From Bacilli bacterium (GTDB lineage: Bacteria; Bacillota_I; Bacilli_A; RF39; UBA660), in contig JAQVXV010000007.1 of the NCBI GenBank assembly GCA_028708945.1, positions 1-64,000 of the forward strand: a stretch of 64,000 bases of DNA. Reading direction: 5' to 3'. This document shows positions 42,016 through 50,384 of this stretch, piece after piece. Every line of letters starts with the position of its first letter. Position 1 is the first letter of the stretch. Position numbers and translations under genes: made by a program. The notes beneath the pieces are model-generated. The model saw nothing but the letters and a program-made list of their open reading frames with translations, did no database searches and was not told where the DNA came from.

Positions 42016-44571
42016 ATGGATTGGTTAATAGACGGTCTTAGAACAATAAGTGGAACTATAGATTTCGGATTATTATACTTAGCGAACTTAGTTTATGACG
42101 TGTTTCAAAAAATTGCAGATGTAGATTTATTGGCAAATGGACAACTAGCTGATTTCACCACAAGAATTTATGTCTTGTTAGGTGTTTTTATGTTGATAAA
42201 ATTAACAATATCTTTATTTAAATATTTGATTGATCCAGATACTTTTAGCGATAATAGTAAAGGATTTGGAAAATTAATACAAAATGTTATTATTTCATTG
42301 TTACTTATCATTTCGGTACCATTTATATATGATACTGCTATGAGAATACAAAAAATAGTATTAGATCAAAATGTTATAGGTAATTTTATCTTGGGAGTAA
42401 GTAATACGACGGTAGATCCGGCAGCAGGTGCAGGAGAAACCGTAACTTTTAGTATATTTAATTCTTTCTTTACTTTAAGAAGTGACTTGGCAGGAACAAC
42501 TAACTGTAACAAAGAGATGTATTCATTAGTTAATGAAGAATATAAAAGAAAAGGTTGTTGGGATACTTTGGGTTATACACCAGCAGTTGGTACGGTTACG
42601 GTAAATTGTGATTGCTATAATGACTTAAAAACATTCGCTGATGAAGAAGCTGATTTACAAGCATATTCGCAAGCATATTCAAAAGGTAATTTTGAAGGTA
42701 TTAAAAATATGATATATGGATTAGATGTATCAGGTGGAAAAGGCTATCCTTTAAATGCAAAATTCGCAAAAAGTGCAGACACAAATTACACATATTTATT
42801 TTCTTATTCATGGGGTGTTTCATGGTTAGCAGCTGCATTTCTAATTTATATTTTTGCAAATTTCTGTGTTGATATTGGAATAAGGGTTGTTAAATTAGCA
42901 TTTTTAGTAATCATAGCGCCAATTCCAATATTATCTAAAATTGATCCAAGTGGAAAAGGTGAAATGTTTTCTAAGTGGCTTAAAATGTGTGGTTTTACAT
43001 ATTTAGATGTATTTATAAGATATGCATCGGTATTCTTCATAGTATATGTAATTAAACAGCTTCCAGCAATAATGGCAACATTATTTACTTCTGGTGGAGG
43101 AGTAATTGCAACATTATTTATAATTTTCGGTGCGTTATTATTTGCAAAAGAGTTACCAAACTTATTACAAGAATTAATTCCTGGAATGAAAGACTTTGGT
43201 GGCGGTTTTGGAAAATCATTCAAAAAATTGGGTGAAGCACCAATTCTAGGTAGAGGAGTTAAATCTTTAAGTGCTGGAACAGCAGCAGGTTTTGCAGCAT
43301 ATAGAGCAAATAGATGGGATAGAAGAAATGAAAACAAGATAAACGCTGCCGCTGCCGAATTAGATGCAAAGCAAAGAGCAAGGGCACAAGGTAAAGGTGC
43401 TGTATCTTCTTGGATGGAAGGTAAAAAAGCAAAAATAGGAGAGAGCGCTAAAGGAACACTTGATAATTTAAATGTAAAAAATATGGCAAAAGATGCACGT
43501 GGTGTTGGAAGAGAAGCAGCAAATGCGAGAGATGAAGCATGGAGTTCAACAGGATGGCTTGGTGGAGAAAACAAAAGTACATTAGCCAAAGCTAAAGCAG
43601 CAAAAACAAAGGCAACAAATGAACAGTTAACAAAGATGCGTGATGGATATAAAGCTCAACAAAAAGCTCAAAAGGTATATGACCAAATCGTAGGAACCGC
43701 AAAAGAGGCTGTTAAAACTGAAGCAATAAAAAATTATGATGCTACAAAATCAGCTGATCAACCTGAGTTTAAAAATTTAAATAGTAGTGAACAAAACAAA
43801 ATAATTGAACAAGCTTATAAGGATAATAAAGATGTAATTACAGCACAAGCCGATATTAATGAACAAAAAATGTATGTAAATAAGGAATTTGGTAAAAAAG
43901 TAACAGCGTTACGAGAAGCTAAAGAAGTAAAAAATAACGCTCAATCAGTTTATGAAACTGCAAAAATGAGTGTTGAAAGTGGTTCGAAAGTGGTAAATGG
44001 CGTAACCTATAATACTTCTGAAGAAGCAGCAGGAGCTGTGGATAAGTTAAGAATTGCTTCGGTTAAGGCTTCAACTAACTATGATTTCTTAAATACTGAA
44101 TTAAAAGAAGCTGCGGCATTATCACCTAATGATGCTGATACATATACAAAATATGAAAAAGCAAAAGATACTATTGAGAAAAAAGAATATATGGCGGAAA
44201 AATATTCTGATTTAAAGAAATCAAGAGAAACTGCAAGTCAAAATAAAACTAACACTACCTCAGAAACAGCAAGTCAAAATAAAGCTAATGCTACACCAGA
44301 ATCGAAAAATCCACAAAGTCAGCCTAAACATGACGTAGATGTAGAAGTAATTGATATGGAAGCGTCAAAACAAAGAGCTGAAACAGGAAGTGGAAATTTA
44401 GTTGATAATTTAAGGTTTAATAAAGATGGTCAAACAAAACCACAAAATATGCGACCAAATATTGATATAAAAGAACAAGTTAAAGAAGTTCAAAACAAAT
44501 TAGAAACTGAAATAAAAAAACCAGGAGAGGTAAATACTAATCCTGAAAACAAACCTAATAATAAAGAATAA
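42016..44571 (+). CDS. VirB6/TrbL-like polytopic protein with long charged tail
   Basis: 851 residues. The first ~400 hold about six hydrophobic segments, with a Cys-containing outside loop between the third and fourth (CNKEMYSL...RKGCWDTLG...VNCDCYND). The strongest helix pair is near residues 265-310. Then KIDPSGKGEMFSKWLKMCGFTYLDVFIRY resembles the VirB6/TrbL core of Gram-positive T4SS. From ~residue 400 a Lys/Ala/Glu-rich cytoplasmic tail of ~450 residues follows, coiled-coil-like, with a 12-codon tandem repeat. VirB6 builds the channel at the membrane. The long tail could bind the ATPases or substrates (inference). Confidence 0.78.
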   Translation: MDWLIDGLRTISGTIDFGLLYLANLVYDVFQKIADVDLLANGQLADFTTRIYVLLGVFMLIKLTISLFKYLIDPDTFSDNSKGFGKLIQNVIISLLLIISVPFIYDTAMRIQKIVLDQNVIGNFILGVSNTTVDPAAGAGETVTFSIFNSFFTLRSDLAGTTNCNKEMYSLVNEEYKRKGCWDTLGYTPAVGTVTVNCDCYNDLKTFADEEADLQAYSQAYSKGNFEGIKNMIYGLDVSGGKGYPLNAKFAKSADTNYTYLFSYSWGVSWLAAAFLIYIFANFCVDIGIRVVKLAFLVIIAPIPILSKIDPSGKGEMFSKWLKMCGFTYLDVFIRYASVFFIVYVIKQLPAIMATLFTSGGGVIATLFIIFGALLFAKELPNLLQELIPGMKDFGGGFGKSFKKLGEAPILGRGVKSLSAGTAAGFAAYRANRWDRRNENKINAAAAELDAKQRARAQGKGAVSSWMEGKKAKIGESAKGTLDNLNVKNMAKDARGVGREAANARDEAWSSTGWLGGENKSTLAKAKAAKTKATNEQLTKMRDGYKAQQKAQKVYDQIVGTAKEAVKTEAIKNYDATKSADQPEFKNLNSSEQNKIIEQAYKDNKDVITAQADINEQKMYVNKEFGKKVTALREAKEVKNNAQSVYETAKMSVESGSKVVNGVTYNTSEEAAGAVDKLRIASVKASTNYDFLNTELKEAAALSPNDADTYTKYEKAKDTIEKKEYMAEKYSDLKKSRETASQNKTNTTSETASQNKANATPESKNPQSQPKHDVDVEVIDMEASKQRAETGSGNLVDNLRFNKDGQTKPQNMRPNIDIKEQVKEVQNKLETEIKKPGEVNTNPENKPNNKE
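44227..44298 (+). repeat. Tandem 36-bp repeat in the VirB6-like tail
   Basis: Two imperfect copies (44227-44262 and 44263-44298), each coding ETASQNK plus a Thr/Asn-rich linker. It is in frame, so copy number can vary without breaking the gene. Confidence 0.7.
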
Positions 44572-44588
44572 AAGGAGAGTGTTACTAA

Positions 44589-44936
44589 GTGGATGGAGGC
44601 AATCAATATTTGATACCTGCAAACTCCAAAAAATCATTATTAATATTTGGGCTATTTAGAACCATTGATTTAATAATATTTGGAGTAGGGATAGTTTTAA
44701 CAATTTTATTGTTATTAATACTACCGACAGAGAATGTTACAATAGCAATTATTTGTATAATACCGGGACTGATATCTTCTTTTCTAGTGTTACCAGTCCC
44801 TAATTATCACAATATGTTTCAATTGATAGTAATTATTTATGAATTCTTTACATTAAGAAGAAGTTATATGTGGAAAGGTTGGTGCTATCGAGATGGCGAC
44901 GAATTCAAAGAAGACAGTCAAACCCAAAAAAAGTAA
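44589..44936 (+). CDS. VirB3/PrgI-like membrane protein, GTG start
   Basis: 115 residues from the GTG at 44589 (AAAGGAGAG upstream; the nearby ATG is out of frame and stops at once). It has two close hydrophobic helices (~residues 25-45 and 50-68), then LPVPNYHNMFQLIVIIYEFFTLRRSYMWKG. Small size, two helices and position just before VirB4 fit VirB3 or the Gram-positive PrgI family. It overlaps the VirB4 N-terminal gene by 44 bp. Confidence 0.72.
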   Translation: MDGGNQYLIPANSKKSLLIFGLFRTIDLIIFGVGIVLTILLLLILPTENVTIAIICIIPGLISSFLVLPVPNYHNMFQLIVIIYEFFTLRRSYMWKGWCYRDGDEFKEDSQTQKK

Positions 44937-45459
44937 GTACACAGCAGATAATATTCCGGTAAAAAATATTACAAATGGAATGATTATTTTAGACAATGGT
45001 TTAAAAGTGACTGGGGTTAAAATAGTTCCAAGAAATATATTTATTATGGAACAAGATATGCAAAATAGTGTAATTGCTAACTTGAGAAATGTTTATAACA
45101 TAGTGGATTATGAATTTTGGATAGTAGTAGCAGATAGACCTGTAGATATTAATTTATATCTATCGCAATTACAATTCCACTATAATTCAGTTCAAGATAA
45201 TATAAAAAGAAAATTAATCTTAGACGATATAAACAAAGCTAACTCGTTTACTAATAATAACGTAGTAGATACTGAATATTTCTTATTATTTAGAGAAAAA
45301 AATGATGAATTAATTCAAAAAAGAATAAGAGCTTTAATTAATACTTTTGCAACAGCGGGATTAACTTCAATGCAAACAACTAACGATGATTTAAGAATGA
45401 TTTTAGATAACTTCTTAAATGGTGGGCAAACCACAGAGTTTGGGACGGTGATGTCTTAA
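44893..45459 (+). CDS. VirB4 N-terminal domain encoded as a separate gene
   Basis: 188 residues, soluble. Basic start MATNSKKTVKPKKSK, then VKNITNGMIILDNGLKVTGVKIVPRNIF and a predicted alpha/beta domain. It has no P-loop. Together with the next protein (594 residues) it would make ~780, the usual length of VirB4/TraC ATPases, whose first ~200 residues form a domain that contacts VirB3. The two genes are in different frames and joined by TAATG at 45457-45461. It could be a true split or a single-base frameshift; the neat overlap favours a split. Confidence 0.7.
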   Translation: MATNSKKTVKPKKSKYTADNIPVKNITNGMIILDNGLKVTGVKIVPRNIFIMEQDMQNSVIANLRNVYNIVDYEFWIVVADRPVDINLYLSQLQFHYNSVQDNIKRKLILDDINKANSFTNNNVVDTEYFLLFREKNDELIQKRIRALINTFATAGLTSMQTTNDDLRMILDNFLNGGQTTEFGTVMS

Positions 45460-47243
45460 TGGAAATTAGAAATCAAATAGCGCCAAAGGCGTTGGAATTT
45501 AAACCAGCAGAAATTATCATTAATGATAAATTTACAACTATATTTTCGGTTATTTCTTTTCCAAAAATGATAAGTCCAGGATTCCTTTCTAATATAACAA
45601 GTATGTCAGGAATAAAGGTAGTAATCAAACATATTCCAATACCATTTAGTATGGTTAGTAAGATGTTAAATAAAGAAATAGCAGATTTGAAAATCCGTTA
45701 TCAAGAAGAAAATGATAAGACAATTCAAGAAAGAATTAGACAAGATTATGAATCGTTAGAAATGTTTATTCAAGAATTAGCGTCTACGCAAGCAAAAATA
45801 TATGACTTTCAAATGCACATAATGATAAGTGCAGATTCAGAAGAAGATTTAGTAAGCAAAAAAATGCAAATAAAAAATTACTTAGATGCTATGGAATTAA
45901 GGGCAATCCCTTTAAGATTCCAACAAGAACAAGTATTTAAATCAATAATTCCAATATTCCCAAATCAAGATGTTGAAAATAGAATTGGTACACCAATTGC
46001 AGCACCAACGTTAGCAGCAATGTATCCATTTATTTTTGATAGCATCAAAGATCCAGGCCTTTCAACTTTATTAGGAGTTGATTTCTCTGGAGGAGTTATT
46101 CTATTTAATCAGTTTTTATATCAAACTAAAAAAGAACATAATAGAAACAATGCTAATTTAATTATATTAGGTACTTCTGGTAGTGGTAAATCTACTGCTG
46201 CTAAGTTAATTTTTAGATCACATTTTAGAAATGGATATCAAGTTGTATTAATTGACCCTGAAGGTGAATTAGAAGATATGGCTAAAGCATTTAATGGTGA
46301 CTTTATTGACTTAGGTAAAGGTGGAGAATTTGGTATGATAAATCCACTAGAAATTGTTATGGATGCTGACGAAGAAGAATTAGCATCAGGTCTTGGTTAT
46401 ACAATATTAACTAGAACTTTCCAAACAATTAAAGCATTTATGAAATATTATGATCCTTCCATAGAAGAAGATGTAGTAAATATGTTTAGTGAAATAGTTC
46501 AAGAAACATATAAAAGATTTGGTATTGACTTTAATACCGATTTCAGTAAAATGACTTCGGCAGATTATCCTACTTTTGAAGATGTACACGTTACAATAAA
46601 AGGTAGATTATTATCGATGCCAGAACAATCACATGAAAAAGAAATTTTAGAAAAATTAGAATTAAAAATTAGACCGTTAGTAAGAGAATTGAAATATTAC
46701 TTTAGTGGTCATACAACAATAAAACCAAATAGTGAATTTGTTGTATTTAACATTAGAGAATTAATGAATGCTGACGAAAACATTCGAAATGCTTTATTCT
46801 TTAATATATTAAAATATGCGTGGGGATTAACTTTAGATAAGAGTAAAAATACTGTATTAGTAGTAGATGAAGCCCATGTATTGTTAAGTGGTGGTAATGC
46901 TTTAGGTGCTGATTTCTTAGCACAAATACAAAGACGTGCTAGAAAATATAACACTGGTACAATTATTATTACACAACAACCAACTGACTTTAGTGATCCT
47001 AAAGTAATAACACAAGGAAAAGCAATATTTGATAATGCTTCTTATTACTTAGTTATGGGATTAAAGAAACAAGCTGTTGAAGATTTATCAAAATTAATTG
47101 ATTTAAATGATAATGAAAAGTCAGGAATAAAGAATTACAATCAAGGTGAAGCTTTATTTGTGTGTGGTAGTAGAAGAATGCAAATAAATATAGTTGTTAC
47201 TGAACAAGAATTAGATTCATTTGGAAGCGGTGGCGGACTATAA
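45459..47243 (+). CDS. VirB4-type T4SS ATPase
   Basis: 594 residues. After a ~200-residue region with IKHIPIPFSMVSKMLNKEIADLK come Walker A NLIILGTSGSGKSTAAKLI (~residues 232-250), LIDPEGELEDMAK (~264-276), Walker B VLVVDEAHVLLS (~465-476) and the IQRRARKYNTGTIIITQQPTDF motif (~488-509). This is the VirB4/TraC ATPase core that powers T4SS assembly and substrate transfer and is the best single marker of the system. Starts in the TAATG overlap; RBS GGTGATG in the upstream gene. Confidence 0.93.
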   Translation: MEIRNQIAPKALEFKPAEIIINDKFTTIFSVISFPKMISPGFLSNITSMSGIKVVIKHIPIPFSMVSKMLNKEIADLKIRYQEENDKTIQERIRQDYESLEMFIQELASTQAKIYDFQMHIMISADSEEDLVSKKMQIKNYLDAMELRAIPLRFQQEQVFKSIIPIFPNQDVENRIGTPIAAPTLAAMYPFIFDSIKDPGLSTLLGVDFSGGVILFNQFLYQTKKEHNRNNANLIILGTSGSGKSTAAKLIFRSHFRNGYQVVLIDPEGELEDMAKAFNGDFIDLGKGGEFGMINPLEIVMDADEEELASGLGYTILTRTFQTIKAFMKYYDPSIEEDVVNMFSEIVQETYKRFGIDFNTDFSKMTSADYPTFEDVHVTIKGRLLSMPEQSHEKEILEKLELKIRPLVRELKYYFSGHTTIKPNSEFVVFNIRELMNADENIRNALFFNILKYAWGLTLDKSKNTVLVVDEAHVLLSGGNALGADFLAQIQRRARKYNTGTIIITQQPTDFSDPKVITQGKAIFDNASYYLVMGLKKQAVEDLSKLIDLNDNEKSGIKNYNQGEALFVCGSRRMQINIVVTEQELDSFGSGGGL

Positions 47244-47261
47244 TAATAGGCGGTGTTTTGA

Positions 47262-49685
47262 ATGGGAAAATTTGGTTCGTTTTTAAATAAAACAAGAAAA
47301 AACTTATCAGAAAATATAAAAAATTATAAATCAGAAAAAGATTCCTTAAAGAGTGTTAAAAAGACAATGCTAATGGTAAAAATTGCTTTAGCAATTATTC
47401 CTGTTGTCTTTTTTGGCGCTGTTGTTGTTATAATAATAATGGCAGCAATGGCACCAGTAATCCTTGTTACGGGGATCGTTGGTAACGTTTTAGAGAGTGT
47501 TGGAACCTTTGGAACAAAAGTAGGTAATTTATTTACTTCGGGATGTTATGGAACCGATGCAGAGTGTTTGGCAAGAGATGAAGCAGAAGCTGAGCAAGCT
47601 TTCTTTGATGCAACCAAGACTATATATGATTTGTACTATGTAAATAGCGGCAATAAAATGTCTGGCGAATTAAATGACGATAAGTATAATGAGAATCAAG
47701 CCGGATATGCTAGATTTTCATATGGTCCAATTATAAATATTCCTGTTCTAGTATCGACAATAATGTATGAAAAATTACCGGAAGATGGTTATTATGAATT
47801 ATTATATGGAACGACTTCTCTTTCAATATCAAAAAATGAATTAAAAGTATTGGGTGAAAATTATCTATGGTACAGCGATGAGGAAGATCCTGTTGGAATT
47901 GATTACGATGGAATTCTAGCGGCATCTAATGTTTCAGATGCTCATCCATGTGGTAATTATAATGAAGTATATCAAAAAGCAATAGAAGGTGATTCAAATT
48001 ATGCTTCATTAATTGAAAAATATACTCCAGATACTTCTTGGTGGGGAGCAATTGGTAATTTTTTTGAAAACACTTTTACAAACAATAATTCTGAAAGTAA
48101 ACTTAGATTAATTGCTAAAAAATTAACAAGTAAAGTAATTGAATCAACGTGTACAGAAATAAAAGATCCTTCAACTGATAAAATGAGCAAATCCATAGTA
48201 ACAAGAGTCAAATATGATTATGATGAAGAAAAATACAAACAATTTTTAATAGAAGATTATTTGTCTGATGTTTTAAAGGAAAATTATTATAATCAAAAAT
48301 TTAGAAGATGGTTAACAGATGAAGGTTATACTTATAAAGCTGGAGTATTAATAAAAGTAAATGGTGATATGCTTTCTTCAAGTGAGAAGAAAGAGATAGA
48401 AGAAAAAGCAGAATTAAAAATAGCAGAATTACGAAACATAGAATACATACCAACAGAAAATGAAATAAAAATGGCAGCTGAACAAATTATTTCGACAAGT
48501 GAATATTATGAATATATATTAGAAGAATTAATGAGTAATAGAGGTGCTGTTGTAAATATATGTACTGGTGTAACAGTTAATTTAAATGATACATTAGTTG
48601 AGCAACCTTATGAATTAGAAAATTTAGTAGCAGGATTCGTTAAAAATCTAAAAAATGTTTATGGTAGTAGTACCAATGACGTAATAGACGAAGCAGCGGC
48701 AATTGTTTTTAGGTCATATATATTATACGAAACTGGTTTTTGCAAAGAACCTTTAGACCTATATACAGTAGAAAATGAAGAACATTTGAAGTATGTAGAA
48801 CCTGAACAAGAATTAAAAGACAAATTATTACCTAGTAGGGGCAAGGTTTTATACTTAAACGATGATATTCTGCCTTCACATAGAACAAAGTTTGAATATA
48901 TAGAACACGGTTCTTCAGAAAGTTCAACACCTGAAAGTGATATTAAATTACAAGATTTACAAGACATTTATAATGATATTACGCCAGAAACAGATAGAAC
49001 AAGTGATAATGTTTTATTAAAATATTTTAAAAACGATACAAATATTTTAATAAAAAAAGTTACTGGAGGTTTAATTGGTGGTACTTATAGTAGTTCAGCA
49101 CCAATAAGAGAGGGACAAGATTCAAACGAAATCAGACAGGCTGTTGATTTTAATGGAAAAGAAATATATAATAGTCAGGCTGGAAATATCGGTCAATGTC
49201 CGTGGTATTCCAAATATAGGGCAATTGAAATATTAATGTTTTCGGACATGGAAGCATCGCTGAGAGCAGCTGCTATAAATGCCGTTAGAAATCATGCTGG
49301 TGATGGGGCTGGATGGGGTGCTTATAGTGGCCTTTCCAATTACTTTCCGGTTTCAACAAATGTTAATGAAGCAAAACCAGGTTCAGTAGTTTCTTGGGCT
49401 GGTGGAATAGCAGCAGGTGGAAGTAACTATCAAGATGCCTCAGGTATTTACAGAAATGGTTATGGTCACGTTGCAATTGTAGAAAAGGTAAATTATTCAA
49501 GCTCTGGAAAAGTTTCTTCAATTATCATTAGTGATGGTTGGAAGAAAAAACCTTGGAGTAGCTATTCTGGTTGGAGCGGGGTAGAAGTTAGATATGGTAG
49601 AGAGATGACAGCTGATAGTGTTTTAGGTTATACTAGTGGTGATAGAAAATATTATTTTGCAGGTTTTGTATTTTTATTGGGATAG
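47262..49685 (+). CDS. Membrane-anchored CHAP peptidoglycan hydrolase of the T4SS
   Basis: 807 residues. A basic cytoplasmic start leads to a hydrophobic segment at ~35-70 (MVKIALAIIPVVFFGAVVVI...) and a long outside region with helical, Glu-rich stretches. The C-terminal ~190 residues form a CHAP domain: catalytic Cys646 in NIGQCPWYSKYRAIE, GSVVSWAGG, and His736 in NGYGHVAIVEKV. CHAP enzymes cut peptidoglycan as amidases or endopeptidases. In Gram-positive T4SS a VirB1-like hydrolase opens the wall for the channel. The placement between virB4 and virD4 genes fits exactly. RBS TAGGCGGTG. Confidence 0.85.
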   Translation: MGKFGSFLNKTRKNLSENIKNYKSEKDSLKSVKKTMLMVKIALAIIPVVFFGAVVVIIIMAAMAPVILVTGIVGNVLESVGTFGTKVGNLFTSGCYGTDAECLARDEAEAEQAFFDATKTIYDLYYVNSGNKMSGELNDDKYNENQAGYARFSYGPIINIPVLVSTIMYEKLPEDGYYELLYGTTSLSISKNELKVLGENYLWYSDEEDPVGIDYDGILAASNVSDAHPCGNYNEVYQKAIEGDSNYASLIEKYTPDTSWWGAIGNFFENTFTNNNSESKLRLIAKKLTSKVIESTCTEIKDPSTDKMSKSIVTRVKYDYDEEKYKQFLIEDYLSDVLKENYYNQKFRRWLTDEGYTYKAGVLIKVNGDMLSSSEKKEIEEKAELKIAELRNIEYIPTENEIKMAAEQIISTSEYYEYILEELMSNRGAVVNICTGVTVNLNDTLVEQPYELENLVAGFVKNLKNVYGSSTNDVIDEAAAIVFRSYILYETGFCKEPLDLYTVENEEHLKYVEPEQELKDKLLPSRGKVLYLNDDILPSHRTKFEYIEHGSSESSTPESDIKLQDLQDIYNDITPETDRTSDNVLLKYFKNDTNILIKKVTGGLIGGTYSSSAPIREGQDSNEIRQAVDFNGKEIYNSQAGNIGQCPWYSKYRAIEILMFSDMEASLRAAAINAVRNHAGDGAGWGAYSGLSNYFPVSTNVNEAKPGSVVSWAGGIAAGGSNYQDASGIYRNGYGHVAIVEKVNYSSSGKVSSIIISDGWKKKPWSSYSGWSGVEVRYGREMTADSVLGYTSGDRKYYFAGFVFLLG

Positions 49686-49694
49686 AGGGATATT

Positions 49695-50375
49695 GTGAAA
49701 AAAAAAATAATTTGGTTTTTAATGTTTGTAATATTTTTTACAGGATGTTCCGCTACATATGATTTAGATATTAGTGGAAGTTCCTTGACTGAAAGGGCAA
49801 AGGTTTCGTATGGTATTAATGAATTTCTTGGTGCTGAAATAAAAAGTAACAGTGATATTGAACCAGTATCTGTATTTACAGATCCCTTTTCGACCGAATT
49901 GTATAATACGAGTTATGAATATACTGATAAAGGATTGGATATTTATTACGATTACACATATAATAATTTTTCGGAATTTACAGGACTTTATTTAGCAGCA
50001 ACATGTTATGATATTTTTTCAAGTGTTAAGACAGAAGATAAATATTTAATTACAACAAGTGAACAATTCCTTTGCTTTGATTCACAATATTATTATTCTG
50101 AAAGAATGGCAATTAGATTTAATTTAGCGGAAGATGTAGAAGCAATTGATCATAATGCTGATGAAGTTGATGGAAAGACTTATATATGGAAAATCAATCG
50201 AGATAATTTCTTAAATAAACCGATTAAATTTTCTTATAAAATAATCGAGGTACCAGAAAAACCGAATTTTAGTTTTTATATTAACATGATTATTTTTGCT
50301 GGAATAATAATAGTTTCAATTATTGGAATTATTACATTCTTCTATTTAAAAAATAAAAAAGCAAATCAAATGTAG
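49695..50375 (+). CDS. Lipoprotein with C-terminal membrane helix, GTG start
   Basis: 226 residues from GTG 49695 (AGAGGGA). Signal MKKKIIWFLMFVIFFTGC gives a lipobox with Cys18. The outside domain (~170 residues) starts with a repeat-like YDLDISGSSLTERAKVSYG and is followed by a C-terminal helix (MIIFAGIIIVSIIGIITFFYL) and a Lys-rich end. It is thus tethered at both ends. No family recognised. Position between the hydrolase and the coupling protein suggests an envelope part of the channel. Confidence 0.7.
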   Translation: MKKKIIWFLMFVIFFTGCSATYDLDISGSSLTERAKVSYGINEFLGAEIKSNSDIEPVSVFTDPFSTELYNTSYEYTDKGLDIYYDYTYNNFSEFTGLYLAATCYDIFSSVKTEDKYLITTSEQFLCFDSQYYYSERMAIRFNLAEDVEAIDHNADEVDGKTYIWKINRDNFLNKPIKFSYKIIEVPEKPNFSFYINMIIFAGIIIVSIIGIITFFYLKNKKANQM

Positions 50376-50384
50376 GAGGTAAAC

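Noticed and set aside
42846..43589. 247-codon open frame antisense to the VirB6-like gene
   Set aside because: The sense strand has membrane segments and T4SS context; the antisense frame has low-complexity composition, no ribosome site and no family pattern. It is a shadow of Ala/Lys-rich codons.
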